In this document: piece by piece, positions 1-11,508 of the stretch
How the letters are laid out: each line of letters starts with the position of its first letter
How positions within the stretch are numbered: the first letter of the stretch is position 1
Source of the DNA: Macrococcus armenti
GTDB lineage: Bacteria; Bacillota; Bacilli; Staphylococcales; Staphylococcaceae
Assembly (NCBI RefSeq): GCF_020097135.1
Contig: NZ_CP083608.1
Coordinates: forward strand, 1,922,001-1,986,000
DNA: 64,000 nt
Direction: 5' to 3'
Position numbers and translations under genes: made by a program
Notes under the pieces: model-generated
Told to the model about the DNA's origin: nothing
Databases searched by the model: none
The model's input: only the letters and a program-made list of their open reading frames with translations

Positions 1-333
1 TTGGTTGGCAAGTCCTGCATTCGTATCTATCGTCTGAATTTTTCCGATATATACTTCCTTAACCGTCTTACTCAATATACCGGTTTCAAGCATTAATTTA
101 TCATCTTCAATCCAGTACTTCGTAATGCGCGCTTCAATAATGCGCAATATAATACTGATTAACGTAAAAATCAGCACCACGAGTGCAAATAAATTATCCG
201 TAAGTGCTTTCATCGAAAAACCATCACGAATAATCCAGAATAATCCGAGTCCAATTAACAGTAAATTGTCTTTAATTGCTTTTAACGTATTCGATAAATA
301 TGTTGAATAATGGAGTGAATGTTTAATGTTCAT
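1..333 (-). CDS. ydbT: YdbT-like PH-domain membrane protein (N-terminal part, cut by window edge)
   Basis: The reading frame starts at an ATG at 333, 9 bases after an AAGGAG ribosome site, and runs off the window start after 111 codons. The product opens MNIKHSLHYST, has a hydrophobic pair near residues 23-34 and 47-62 (LLLIGLGLFWII, FALVVLIFTLISII), then a soluble stretch with the pattern YWIEDDKLMLETGILSKT. That pattern is typical of the bacterial PH domain (bPH2/DUF304) family. It overlaps the stop of the upstream ydbS-like gene by 11 bases, so the two are translationally coupled, as in the ydbS-ydbT pairs of Bacillus and staphylococci. In B. subtilis this pair is linked to resistance to certain antimicrobial compounds. 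Its function here is inferred only from family and pairing. Confidence 0.75.
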   Translation of the reverse strand, partial: MNIKHSLHYSTYLSNTLKAIKDNLLLIGLGLFWIIRDGFSMKALTDNLFALVVLIFTLISIILRIIEARITKYWIEDDKLMLETGILSKTVKEVYIGKIQTIDTNAGLANQ

Positions 334-799
334 AATGAATCTCCTTTATTCTCTCAATAATTTGTGACGCGATACGCTCAGCATCATCTGTATGCATTAA
401 TGGCATAACATTACTGTCCCCGCGTGTGTACACTGTAATTTGTGCCAATTTATACTTCTCCATTAACCATCCACGTTTAATGCACACAGACTGCATAATA
501 TCTACCGGCAACGCCATACGTTTTGTAAAGTATGCACCACTTGAGACTTCAAGCGTTGCACGGTTCAGCTGGTACTTCGTATACTTCTGGCGTAATCGTA
601 CACCAATCAGTACTTTATATAATGGATATAACAATAACAAAAAGATTAAAAAGTCATATTTAACTGTTAAATAATGATGTATCCCAAAATAAATGACACT
701 AGAAATTACAGCTAATAAAATAAATAATATTATAGCTTTAACATACATATATTTAACTGCTGACTTCGGCTGATAAAAACTTAAATCATCAAAGTACAT
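323..799 (-). CDS. ydbS: YdbS-like PH-domain membrane protein
   Basis: A 158-residue protein with two membrane segments near residues 20-55 (AIILFILLAVISSVIYFGI, then FLIFLLLLYPLYKVL) followed by a bacterial PH (bPH2) domain containing ATLEVSSGAYFTKRMALPVDIMQ. I place the start at the ATG at 799, because an AGGAGG at 806-811 lies six bases upstream. The ATG at 805 directly abuts that site and is less likely. It overlaps ydbT downstream and lies downstream of cshA on the same strand, the arrangement known in staphylococci. The molecular role is unknown. PH-type domains are often membrane-associated scaffolds. Confidence 0.78.
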   Translation of the reverse strand: MYFDDLSFYQPKSAVKYMYVKAIILFILLAVISSVIYFGIHHYLTVKYDFLIFLLLLYPLYKVLIGVRLRQKYTKYQLNRATLEVSSGAYFTKRMALPVDIMQSVCIKRGWLMEKYKLAQITVYTRGDSNVMPLMHTDDAERIASQIIERIKEIHYEH

Positions 800-865
800 A
801 TACATCCTCCTATTATTCAAAATTATAGCAAAAATAAGCATTACGTCACAAATAAGAAAAGAGAT

Positions 866-893
866 AGAGATAGAGACATAAGTTTCTATCTCT
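866..893 (-). terminator. Hairpin terminator-like structure after cshA
   Basis: Arms AGAGATAGA / TCTATCTCT with a 10-base loop. On the minus strand the hairpin is followed shortly by a T-rich stretch. It lies between cshA and ydbS and resembles the gagac/gtctc hairpins found elsewhere in this window. Confidence 0.6.
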
Positions 894-911
894 TTCGACT
901 AACAGGAGAAA

Positions 912-1018
912 CTGAGACACAAAAGTTGCCACTACGACAAAAACCGAACAAAAACTATAAATCAAAGCGTGATTTATTAGTTTCGTCCGGTTTTGCTTGT
1001 GGCAGAACACTTTCGTCC
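912..1018. repeat. Long imperfect inverted repeat (about 50-base arms, 5-base loop)
   Basis: The left arm (914-964) and right arm (970-1017) pair over most of their length. The innermost TAAATCA/TGATTTA pairs perfectly around the loop AAGCG. Further out, ACCG pairs with CGGT and TGCCAC with GTGGCA, with small bulges between. There is no open reading frame in it. It sits just downstream of the cshA stop, before the terminator-like hairpin. It could be a long RNA stem protecting the cshA transcript end, a small RNA, or a remnant of a miniature dispersed repeat. Confidence 0.65.
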
Positions 1019-1032
1019 TAGCCGTTTAATTA

Positions 1033-2607
<1,575 letters not shown>

Positions 2608-2622
2608 TTATTCAACTTCTCT

Positions 2623-2651
2623 ATAGTAGCACCATATGAATAAATTTACAA
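2623..2651 (-). promoter_or_regulatory. Probable sigma-A promoter of cshA
   Basis: A -35 TTGTAA (2646-2651) and -10 TACTAT (2623-2628) are separated by 17 bases on the minus strand. The expected start near 2616 would give a leader of about 90 bases before the TTG start codon. That leader contains two short potential hairpins (GGGTA/TACCC and GCGT/ACGC). Confidence 0.55.
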
Positions 2652-2688
2652 ATGATAAACACGGTATTTGTCACATATTTTTCAAAAA

Positions 2689-2718
2689 TGAGTAACTGCA
2701 ATGTGTTGCAATTACTCA
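2689..2718 (-). terminator. Terminator after murF
   Basis: Arms TGAGTAACTGCAA and TTGCAATTACTCA with a 4-base loop, one mismatch. On the minus strand the hairpin is followed by TTTTTG. It separates murF from cshA. Confidence 0.75.
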
Positions 2719-2758
2719 CTTTTATCATCCATATATCGTTTTTAAAATTTATTTTCCG

Positions 2759-4099
2759 CTATAGTAATTCATTAATAATTGTTTCTAATTTCATGCCTCT
2801 ACTCGCTTTAAATAAAACTGTTGTTTTATCATTCAGCATCGGTTTCAAATGCTTTGTTACCGCTTTTTTACTGTCAAAATGCATTGTGTTTACAAACGGC
2901 TTAGCTGCTTCATGAATATACTTTGCAGCCTCACCTGTCGTAAATACGTAATCGATTGCCTTTCCTTCTATATAACGTCCAACCGCTTCATGGTACATCT
3001 TTTCGTCTTCACCTAACTCGAGTACATCACTAAAGACGATAACTTTCGTCTGACAGTGCATCTGATCTATCGTATCAATTGCTGCTTTCATACTCGTCGG
3101 ACTTGCATTATATGCATCGTTAATAAGCGTTGCGCCATTCATTCCTTTAAGCTGTTCCATGCGCATTCCTGTAAGTTTTAAGCGCGCGAAATTCTCATTT
3201 ATTTGTGCATCACTTATCCCAAGATGCTTTGCGATTGCGATAGCAATCGTTGCGTTACGTGCATTATGACTACCAATTGTCGGCACTTTATAGATATTGT
3301 TGTTTACTGTAAATTCAATTTCATTTTCGATTGTCTTTAAGTCATGAATATAATATTCATTATCTTCGCTAAATCCAATGCGATGTGCGTCTTTATTCGA
3401 CTGGACGAATGGTTGTAATAAAGGTTCATCTCCATCGTAGAATAATGGCCCATTTAATCCATCCACAATTTCATATTTCGCTTTTGCAATACCTTCTCTT
3501 GAGCCTAAATCACGCATATGACTCTCACCGATATTCGTAATCGCTGCAATGTGTGGTTCCGCTAGTGTTGATAAAAATGAAATTTCTCCAAATCCTGACA
3601 TACCCATTTCAAGAATCGAGATTTCCGTATCTTCGTCAAGCTGGCATAACGTAAGCGGTAAACCGATTTCGTTATTATAATTACCTTCCGTTTTCTTCAC
3701 TTTAAAGTGCGGTGCAAGTACCGCTTCTATCATATCTTTAGTTGTCGTTTTCCCGTTACTGCCAGTAACTGCAATTACTTTCGGAGCAACTTCCATTAAA
3801 TATGCCTTAGAAAACGTCTGCAATGCTGTTAGTGTATCATCCACTATAATAATCGGTAAATGCTCTGGTGCTTCTCCAGCATCTCTTTGCCAAAGTGCTG
3901 CATGCGCACCTTTTTGAATGGCATCTTCTACGTATCGGTGACCGTCTACATGCTCACCCTTAAAAGGAATAAACAACACACCTTCATAAATGTTTCTGGA
4001 ATCTATAGATACACCTGAAATTTGAACGTTTTCAAACGCTGCCTTTAATGTTCCATTTACATGATCACTAATCCACTTTAATGTTCTGTTTATCATCAT
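2759..4099 (-). CDS. murF: UDP-N-acetylmuramoyl-tripeptide--D-alanyl-D-alanine ligase
   Basis: MurF adds the D-Ala-D-Ala dipeptide to the UDP-MurNAc-tripeptide, the last cytoplasmic step of the wall pentapeptide. The 446-residue product shows the N-terminal substrate domain (VSIDSR), the Mur ligase ATP loop ITGSNGKTTTKDM, TEGNYNNEIGLP, and the C-terminal DAYNASPTSM motif. The start is one of two adjacent ATGs (4099 or 4096). A TTG at 4105 overlapping the ddl stop is less likely. It directly follows ddl, which makes the dipeptide it uses, so the two form a functional operon. Confidence 0.96.
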   Translation of the reverse strand: MMINRTLKWISDHVNGTLKAAFENVQISGVSIDSRNIYEGVLFIPFKGEHVDGHRYVEDAIQKGAHAALWQRDAGEAPEHLPIIIVDDTLTALQTFSKAYLMEVAPKVIAVTGSNGKTTTKDMIEAVLAPHFKVKKTEGNYNNEIGLPLTLCQLDEDTEISILEMGMSGFGEISFLSTLAEPHIAAITNIGESHMRDLGSREGIAKAKYEIVDGLNGPLFYDGDEPLLQPFVQSNKDAHRIGFSEDNEYYIHDLKTIENEIEFTVNNNIYKVPTIGSHNARNATIAIAIAKHLGISDAQINENFARLKLTGMRMEQLKGMNGATLINDAYNASPTSMKAAIDTIDQMHCQTKVIVFSDVLELGEDEKMYHEAVGRYIEGKAIDYVFTTGEAAKYIHEAAKPFVNTMHFDSKKAVTKHLKPMLNDKTTVLFKASRGMKLETIINELL

Positions 4100-4101
4100 T
4101 A

Positions 4102-5187
<1,086 letters not shown>

Positions 5188-5330
5188 CTATTAATAGTAT
5201 AATATTATCATGATATAATGATACATGCACTTCATTTCATATATGCAATAAAGTCGTGTTACATATTTATATATACTTTAAGATGAATTATGTATAATAA
5301 AATTTATAATTATTTATAAGGGGTAATCAA

Positions 5331-6542
5331 ATGCCAACAAGTAAGACGAGTAAGACACGTAATAAACAGAAACGTTCATGGATTGAAAGAATAGACTGGT
5401 GGCTCATCATTTTAATTTTAGCGTTTTTCGCAATCAGCTTAGTTATTATATCTTCTGCGATGACCGGTCAGCAATATGGTACAAATTTTGCCATGCGACA
5501 AGTGTTATATTATTTACTTGGATTCGCGCTTGCACTTTCTATCATGTTTGTCAGTCCCGAGCTCATTAAAAAATGGACATTTTTCATATATATAGCTGGT
5601 AATTTAGCTTTATTAGGATTATTAATATTACCAGAATCATCATTTACACCGGTTATTAATGGTGCGAAAAGCTGGTATGTATTCTTTGGTAAGCTGAGTC
5701 TGCAACCTTCTGAATTTATGAAAATTATATTAATGCTGACATTAAGCAAAGTTGTATATGACCACAATCGTTTTACATATTATAAATCATTCCAGACTGA
5801 TTTAGCACTTTTACTTAAAATCGGATTAACTTCGCTGATTCCGATAATTCTAATATTGCTTCAGAATGACCTCGGAACGACGCTTGTACTATTAGCAATC
5901 ATCCTCGGTGTTGTTGTCGTTTCAGGCGTTACGTGGAGAATTCTCGCGCCATTTCTTATCACTGTATCGCTATTAGGTGCTTCAATCATCTTAATGGTAA
6001 TTTATAAGCCGGCACTTATTGAGAAGTTACTCGGCATCCAAACTTATCAACTCGGCCGTATTAACTCATGGCTAAATCCCAGCCAGTATAGCGACGGAGA
6101 AGGGTTTCATTTAATGGAATCCATGAAGGCAATTGGTTCTGGTGGTTTATTTGGTAAAGGTTACAAAGGTGGAGAAGTATACATCCCTGAAAACCATACA
6201 GACTTTATCTTCTCAATCATCGGTGAAGAATTTGGATTTATCGGTGCTATTATCGTACTCGTATTATTCCTGGCGTTATTCACACATCTTGTACGTCTTG
6301 CACAAGTTACAACGAAGCCATTCTCATCATTCTTTTTAGTTGGCTTTATCAGTATGATCGCATTCCACGTTTTCCAGAACATAGGTATGACAATTCAAGT
6401 TGTTCCGATTACCGGCATTCCATTACCATTCATCAGTTATGGTGGAAGTGCCCTCTGGTCGCTTATGTGTGGTATAGGTATTACATTATCAATTTATTAT
6501 CACTCCAACCCCGAACAGTTAAAGAAACTTAAAGAAAAATAA
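5331..6542 (+). CDS. rodA: RodA/FtsW-type SEDS peptidoglycan glycosyltransferase
   Basis: SEDS proteins polymerise lipid II into glycan strands in the membrane. The 403-residue protein has about ten membrane segments after a basic cytoplasmic N-terminus. It carries SEDS signatures: NGAKSWYVFFGKLSLQPSEF, the ILLQNDLGTTLV loop with the catalytic Asp region, PENHTDFIFSIIGEEFGF, and TGIPLPFISYGGSA. Gene position opposite ddl-murF matches the staphylococcal rodA rather than ftsW. An AAGGGG site precedes the ATG. Confidence 0.93.
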   Translation: MPTSKTSKTRNKQKRSWIERIDWWLIILILAFFAISLVIISSAMTGQQYGTNFAMRQVLYYLLGFALALSIMFVSPELIKKWTFFIYIAGNLALLGLLILPESSFTPVINGAKSWYVFFGKLSLQPSEFMKIILMLTLSKVVYDHNRFTYYKSFQTDLALLLKIGLTSLIPIILILLQNDLGTTLVLLAIILGVVVVSGVTWRILAPFLITVSLLGASIILMVIYKPALIEKLLGIQTYQLGRINSWLNPSQYSDGEGFHLMESMKAIGSGGLFGKGYKGGEVYIPENHTDFIFSIIGEEFGFIGAIIVLVLFLALFTHLVRLAQVTTKPFSSFFLVGFISMIAFHVFQNIGMTIQVVPITGIPLPFISYGGSALWSLMCGIGITLSIYYHSNPEQLKKLKEK

Positions 6543-6570
6543 GAGATAGAGACATACGTCTCTATCTCTT
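6541..6570. terminator. Terminator between rodA and the small convergent gene
   Basis: A perfect 13-base inverted repeat (arms begin AAGAGATAGAGAC) with a 4-base loop. On the plus strand it is followed by ATTTTCTT. It begins within the rodA stop codon and could also serve the convergent small gene. Confidence 0.8.
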
Positions 6571-6584
6571 ATTTTCTTATGTAT

Positions 6585-6719
6585 TTATTTCAGCTTGGCA
6601 GGTGCGACATTCGGTAACGTGCGCATAACATCAAGACGAGATTTCGTTTTACTAATATTAACGCCTAATGAAGAAAGCAGAGTGACAACGCTTTTAATTT
6701 TTTCTTGTGATTGTTTCAT
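6585..6719 (-). CDS. Small conserved protein of 44 residues
   Basis: The frame reads MKQSQEKIKSVVTLLSSLG and ends in VMRTLPNVAPAKLK before TAA. A GGAG lies eight bases ahead of the ATG and a terminator hairpin lies just downstream, so it looks like a real monocistronic gene. It has a predicted helical N-terminal half and a Pro-containing tail. It may belong to the short Firmicutes family annotated as Lmo0850-like, but that is from memory and unverified. Function unknown. Confidence 0.6.
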   Translation of the reverse strand: MKQSQEKIKSVVTLLSSLGVNISKTKSRLDVMRTLPNVAPAKLK

Positions 6720-6907
6720 ACAAATCACTCCAATCCATTTGTTATTTATAGTGTAACCGATTTTTTTCCATATGACTATAGGACTATAGACTTATTTATG
6801 TTAATTTTTTGATAATTTTATGAACTGTATGTTAAATTCATACACGCTTTCTTCATATCACTCACAATATGAATTGTGTATAATAGAAAGCATTAGGGGG
6901 TTATACA

Positions 6908-8383
6908 TTGAGCCAATTACAGGAAATCGATTATTCTCAGATTTTTTCTATATTATTTTTTGTCGGATTTATATTCAATATCTTTTTAGCGTTTGTTGTC
7001 ATATTTCTTGAAAGACGACAAGCTGGTTCAACGTGGGCCTGGCTGCTCGTATTATTCTTTCTTCCGATAATCGGCTTCATTCTATACTTATTATTCGGGC
7101 GTCAGATTAAACATCATACAATATTCACGTTAAACGATAGCGATCGCATCGACCTCGAAAAAATTGTTAATGAACAGCGCATCGCAATCGATAAAGGAAA
7201 TATTAATGTACGTTCTGATGAAATCATTAAGCATAGCAATATTATCCGTATGCTGCTGCACAATTACTCATCATTTTTAACGACAGATAACGCTGTTGAA
7301 ATATTAACAGATGGCCGCAAGAAATTCGATCGTTTACTTGAGGATATCGAGAACGCAGAGGACCATATTCATATTCAGTACTACATCTTCAAAAAAGATG
7401 GTATCGGATTAGATATTATCAATGCTTTAATGAAGAAACTTGAAGAAGGTGTAGAAGTAAAAATGCTCTACGATGATATTGGCTCAAGAACACTTTCATT
7501 ATCCCGTTTCAAAGACTTTAAAGCACTTGGGGGGCAAGTCGAATCATTCTTCCCTTCTAAGTTACCACTCATTAATTTCCGAATGAATAACAGAAACCAT
7601 AGAAAAATTGTCGTTATTGATGGAAAAATCGGTTATATTGGTGGCTTTAATGTTGGTGATGAATACCTCGGACTCGACAAAAAATTCGGTTACTGGCGTG
7701 ACACACATTTACGCGTTGAAGGTGATTCAGTTAATGCACTGCAACTGCGCTTTATGATGGACTGGAACTCGCAAATCACGCGTGACTTTATGTCTTACGA
7801 TAAGAAGTACTTCCCTGACGTAACAAGTAAAGGAGATATCGGAATCCAAATTGTATCCAGTGGGCCAGACTCATCTGCACAACATATAAAAAATGGTTAC
7901 TTAAAGATGATTACATCAGCAAAAGAATCCATTTATATACAATCACCTTACTTCATACCGGACACTTCATTGTTAGATGCATTAAAAATTGCAGCAATGA
8001 CAGGTGTTGAAGTTAATATTATGATTCCAAATAAGCCGGATCATCCATTTGTTTACTGGGCAACGTATTCTAATGTCGGCGAACTATTAGATGTCGGGTG
8101 TAACATATTCATATATGAAAACGGCTTTATCCATACGAAGATGGTACTTATAGACGATGAAGTCGCAAGTGTCGGAACTGCAAATATGGACTTCAGAAGT
8201 TTTGAACTTAACTTTGAAGTCAACGCCTTTATATACGATGATGTCGTTGCGAAAGATTTACGTAAAACTTTCGAGGAAGATGTACGTGTATCTTCACAAC
8301 TAACGAAAGAAATTTACGACCAGCGTGTTATGCTGATTCGCATTAAGGAAGCCATTGCACGACTTATATCTCCAATATTATAA
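6908..8383 (+). CDS. cls: Cardiolipin synthase
   Basis: Cls condenses two phosphatidylglycerols into cardiolipin at the membrane. The 491-residue protein has two N-terminal membrane helices (residues about 12-35 and 42-62), then two phospholipase-D domains with HKD motifs: [17 protein letters not shown] and [20 protein letters not shown]. The start codon is a TTG at 6908, seven bases after AGGGGG. No in-frame ATG precedes the first membrane helix. Staphylococci usually have two cls genes; this is the one next to rodA/thi. Confidence 0.95.
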   Translation: MSQLQEIDYSQIFSILFFVGFIFNIFLAFVVIFLERRQAGSTWAWLLVLFFLPIIGFILYLLFGRQIKHHTIFTLNDSDRIDLEKIVNEQRIAIDKGNINVRSDEIIKHSNIIRMLLHNYSSFLTTDNAVEILTDGRKKFDRLLEDIENAEDHIHIQYYIFKKDGIGLDIINALMKKLEEGVEVKMLYDDIGSRTLSLSRFKDFKALGGQVESFFPSKLPLINFRMNNRNHRKIVVIDGKIGYIGGFNVGDEYLGLDKKFGYWRDTHLRVEGDSVNALQLRFMMDWNSQITRDFMSYDKKYFPDVTSKGDIGIQIVSSGPDSSAQHIKNGYLKMITSAKESIYIQSPYFIPDTSLLDALKIAAMTGVEVNIMIPNKPDHPFVYWATYSNVGELLDVGCNIFIYENGFIHTKMVLIDDEVASVGTANMDFRSFELNFEVNAFIYDDVVAKDLRKTFEEDVRVSSQLTKEIYDQRVMLIRIKEAIARLISPIL

Positions 8384-8420
8384 ATGGCTGAGACAGAAGA
8401 AATCTGTCCCAGCCATTTTT
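8383..8420 (+). terminator. Terminator after cls
   Basis: Arms AAATGGCTGAGACAG / CTGTCCCAGCCATTTTT with one mismatch, followed by a T run. It starts at the cls stop codon. Confidence 0.8.
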
Positions 8421-8457
8421 TAAAATGTAAACATAAAAGAAAGGAATTTTTCACAAT

Positions 8458-9093
8458 ATGAACAATGATATTATCAAACTAACAGAAGACTTTGTGAAGC
8501 ACATACATAAAGATGACACATCAGGGCATGACTTCGCTCACGTTGACCGTGTCAGAAAGCTCGCACTGCATATAGCAAAACAAGAAAATGCAAATCCCTT
8601 TATCGTAGAGATGGCAGCATTATTACATGATACAGTCGATGATAAATTATTTGATGAACAACAAGCATGGGATAGATTGAATGCTTTTTACAGCACAATT
8701 GACATTAGCGACGCGCAAATCGATGAAATTAATCATATTATTCGCTATATGAGCTTTAAAGGCGGACAGAATGAAGGGAAACTTAAGTCGTTAGAAGGTT
8801 TTGTCGTACAGGATGCCGACCGATTAGATGCGCTCGGTGCTATCGGTATCGCCCGTACATTTATGTTTGCAGGGAAATTTGGAGAAGCAATGTATGATGA
8901 AAGGATTCTCCCTAGAAAAGATTTATCAAATTATCGCGATCAGAGTACTGCAATCAATCACTTTTATGAGAAACTGTTTAAACTCATACATTTAATGAAT
9001 ACTGAAACCGGAAAAAAGATTGCACAGGAACGCAATGCGTATATGCAGCAATTTATCGATACATTTAAAAAAGAATGGCACGAACCATTTTAA
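8458..9093 (+). CDS. HD-domain metal-dependent phosphohydrolase (YpgQ/YedJ-like)
   Basis: A 211-residue single HD-domain protein. Metal-binding residues are visible as GHDFAHVDRVRKLA (first His), ALLHDTVDDK (His-Asp pair) and VVQDADRLDALGAIG (distal Asp). The length and the GHD...H pattern match the YpgQ/YedJ subfamily. B. subtilis YpgQ is reported to be a Mn-dependent nucleotide pyrophosphohydrolase, but the substrate here is not evident. The AAAGGAA site before the ATG is weak and distant. Confidence 0.85.
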   Translation: MNNDIIKLTEDFVKHIHKDDTSGHDFAHVDRVRKLALHIAKQENANPFIVEMAALLHDTVDDKLFDEQQAWDRLNAFYSTIDISDAQIDEINHIIRYMSFKGGQNEGKLKSLEGFVVQDADRLDALGAIGIARTFMFAGKFGEAMYDERILPRKDLSNYRDQSTAINHFYEKLFKLIHLMNTETGKKIAQERNAYMQQFIDTFKKEWHEPF

Positions 9094-9095
9094 AT

Positions 9096-9135
9096 AAAAC
9101 GCGTTTTAGGAAATTGAGTTCCTAAAACGCGTTTT
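9096..9135. terminator. Bidirectional terminator between the HD hydrolase gene and yidC
   Basis: Arms AAAACGCGTTTTAGGAA / TTCCTAAAACGCGTTTT with a short loop. The genes on either side converge and A/T runs flank both sides. Confidence 0.85.
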
Positions 9136-9142
9136 CTATTAT

Positions 9143-10003
9143 TTATTTCTTTTTCTTCTTCTTACTTGATACTACTTGCGTATTCTTCGGTTGATTCGCA
9201 CGTTCATTCTGTTCATGCGCTTCGATTAATGGTGCAATTTCTTCGTGTACTTTCTTTTTATAGAATTTATTACCCAACCATGTCTGAACGACTAAGAATG
9301 CACCACCGACTGCCCAGTATAATGGCAATGCAGCTGGTGAAATCGCTGACATCCACACGATCATAATCGGTGAAATGAACATCATCATACGCATTTGTGC
9401 TTTTTGCTCATCAGGGATGTTCTGCATAGATACATAAGCCTGAACTGCATATACAATACCTGCAATAATTGTCATTGCGATATCTGTTTTTGTTAAATCA
9501 AACCATAAGAAGTCCGGATATTTCGTAATGCCGCCTTCAGTAGGATACTTTAATACATAGAATAATCCTGTAACAATCGGTAATTGAATTAATAATGGTA
9601 AACAACCCATGTTTAATGGATTAATGCCGTTTTCTTTATATAACGCCATCATCTCCTGGTTTGCTTCCATCTTCTCTTCTTGTGTACGTGCACGTTTCAC
9701 ACGTTCCTGAATTTCTGTCATCTGTGGCTTGATTAAAGCCATTTTCTCACGCATCACACTTTGGTTACGGTACGTTTTCATCATGAATGGGAATAATGCT
9801 AAACGTACAATTAAAGTAATTGCAATAATAGCAAGACCATAGTTATGTCCCATATGAGATCCTAACCAGTGGATTAACTGATCTAATGGATGTACAAATG
9901 TATCATAGAAAAATCCATTACGGTTTGATTCTTTTGAATAGTCACAGCCTGATAAAACAATTGCTGCAGTAAATACTAGGAGCCATATCGACTTCTTTTT
10001 CAT
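9143..10003 (-). CDS. yidC: Membrane protein insertase YidC (lipoprotein type)
   Basis: YidC/OxaA inserts and folds membrane proteins with or without Sec. The 286-residue protein begins with a lipoprotein signal, ending in the lipobox LSGC near residue 20. The conserved OxaA core includes LAIIAITLIVRLALFPFM (with the functional Arg in the groove), a basic loop rich in Arg/Glu, and NPLNMGCLPLLIQLPIVTGL. A Lys-rich tail (KKKKKK) is typical for ribosome contact. It lies next to the thi genes as in staphylococci. Confidence 0.95.
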   Translation of the reverse strand: MKKKSIWLLVFTAAIVLSGCDYSKESNRNGFFYDTFVHPLDQLIHWLGSHMGHNYGLAIIAITLIVRLALFPFMMKTYRNQSVMREKMALIKPQMTEIQERVKRARTQEEKMEANQEMMALYKENGINPLNMGCLPLLIQLPIVTGLFYVLKYPTEGGITKYPDFLWFDLTKTDIAMTIIAGIVYAVQAYVSMQNIPDEQKAQMRMMMFISPIMIVWMSAISPAALPLYWAVGGAFLVVQTWLGNKFYKKKVHEEIAPLIEAHEQNERANQPKNTQVVSSKKKKKK

Positions 10004-10089
10004 TTTTTCACCTCATAATATTATTCACATAGAGGTTATTTTATCATAAATTATTGCATACATAAACAAAAACCATGATATTTTACTTT

Positions 10090-10725
10090 TTACTTATAAT
10101 ACTGTAAATAATCTGTAACAACTTGCGGAATGTTTTTGCTTCTTGCGATTGACGAAATTGTTGAAATCCCGTCAGCACCTGAACCGATAATCATTTCACA
10201 GTTTGTTGAAGTAATTCCACCGATTGCTACAATCGGAATATCTTCATCATATAAACGCATTTTACGAATTAATTCAATGCCCCCTGGCTTCTTTGCGTCA
10301 CTTTTACTACTTGTTTCATACACCGGTCCTACACCTATATAATCAACGTGCGTCAAATCTGATTGGTCATATTCCTCAAAATTACCGACGGATAAACCGA
10401 TAATTTTTCCTTTAAAGTCTTCGATGATATTCTCAATCTTCTCATCATCCTGACCTAGATGGATACCGTCAGCATCAATCTTCTTTGCGAGTGGCACATC
10501 ATCATTAACGACAAATGGGACGTTGTATGCTTTACACAAACGAAATAAACGAATCGCAAGCGCTTCTTTGTCATCACCAGTTAGTGCATGCGGTCCCTTT
10601 TCTCTGAACTGGTACATCGTAATTCCCGCTTCCAGTGCTGATTTCAGTATATTTTCTAATTGACCATCCGGCACGTCCGAAGTTCCTGCAATGAAATAAA
10701 CACGAAGCATTTCCTTATTAAACAT
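10090..10725 (-). CDS. thiE: Thiamine-phosphate synthase
   Basis: ThiE couples HMP-pyrophosphate and HET-phosphate to thiamine phosphate. The 211-residue TIM-barrel protein shows YQFREKG, VNDDVPLAKKIDADGIHLGQDD, YIGVGPVYETSSKSDA and VAIGGIT, all typical of ThiE. It is the last gene of the tenA-thiD-thiM-thiE operon and starts three bases after thiM ends. The operon is controlled by the TPP riboswitch upstream of tenA. No ThiC or ThiG is nearby, so it looks like a salvage pathway. Confidence 0.95.
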   Translation of the reverse strand: MFNKEMLRVYFIAGTSDVPDGQLENILKSALEAGITMYQFREKGPHALTGDDKEALAIRLFRLCKAYNVPFVVNDDVPLAKKIDADGIHLGQDDEKIENIIEDFKGKIIGLSVGNFEEYDQSDLTHVDYIGVGPVYETSSKSDAKKPGGIELIRKMRLYDEDIPIVAIGGITSTNCEMIIGSGADGISTISSIARSKNIPQVVTDYLQYYK

Positions 10726-10728
10726 ACG

Positions 10729-11508
10729 CTACACTTCTTTCACATGTAATTCCTTTGCTATATCATCTTCTTGAACACAATAGAGCTGATCTATTAAATT
10801 CATAGCAAAATGTCCTGGCAAGGTCCCATTAGCACTTTGTTCTGCGCGCTCTGCTGCAATTGTATAAGTCGCAACCGCCTCTGTTAGTAGCGCTAATGAA
10901 GGTTTAATTTCATTATATATGAAACTTGCAACAACTGCTCCTAATAAACATCCGCCACCTGTCACTTTAGTTAACAGCGGTGTACCATGTTTTAGTAAAT
11001 GCATACGTCCATCCTGACAGATTGCATCTACTTCTCCTGTAACAATAATTGCTGTTTTAAATGTGTTATATGCATTTCTCGCGACGATATCCGTTGATAA
11101 CGATGCATCCGCATCTGTTCCTTTCATTGATGCTTCTCCTGTTAATGCCGCAAGTTCAGAGGCATTCCCTCGAATAACACTAATGTTATACTCATGAATA
11201 AGTTTGAGACAGAATGCTTTACGAAATTTTGATGCACCACATGCAACCGGATCCAGTACAATCGGTACGTTATGTTTATTGGCATATTCAGCTGCTTTTA
11301 ATATATTCTCTTTATGAGATTCTTCAATTGAACCGATATTAATTAAAAGCCCACCTGCGTACATTAAAAATTCTTCCATTTCTCTATGCTCTGTCGCCAT
11401 AGCAGGACTGGCACCTAATGCAAGCAGCCCATTTGCAGTGAAGTTTTTAACAACATCATTCGTTATACAAATAATAAGCGGATTATCATTACGTAGTTGT
11501 GTAAGCAT
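10729..11508 (-). CDS. thiM: Hydroxyethylthiazole kinase
   Basis: ThiM phosphorylates salvaged hydroxyethylthiazole for ThiE. The 259-residue product has the family features NDVVKNFTANGLLALGASPAM, LVLDPVACGASKFR, IRGNASELAAL, and the C-terminal catalytic VTGGGCLLGAVVA. The ATG at 11508 shares its first base with the thiD stop (TAATG), indicating coupled translation. Confidence 0.95.
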   Translation of the reverse strand: MLTQLRNDNPLIICITNDVVKNFTANGLLALGASPAMATEHREMEEFLMYAGGLLINIGSIEESHKENILKAAEYANKHNVPIVLDPVACGASKFRKAFCLKLIHEYNISVIRGNASELAALTGEASMKGTDADASLSTDIVARNAYNTFKTAIIVTGEVDAICQDGRMHLLKHGTPLLTKVTGGGCLLGAVVASFIYNEIKPSLALLTEAVATYTIAAERAEQSANGTLPGHFAMNLIDQLYCVQEDDIAKELHVKEV

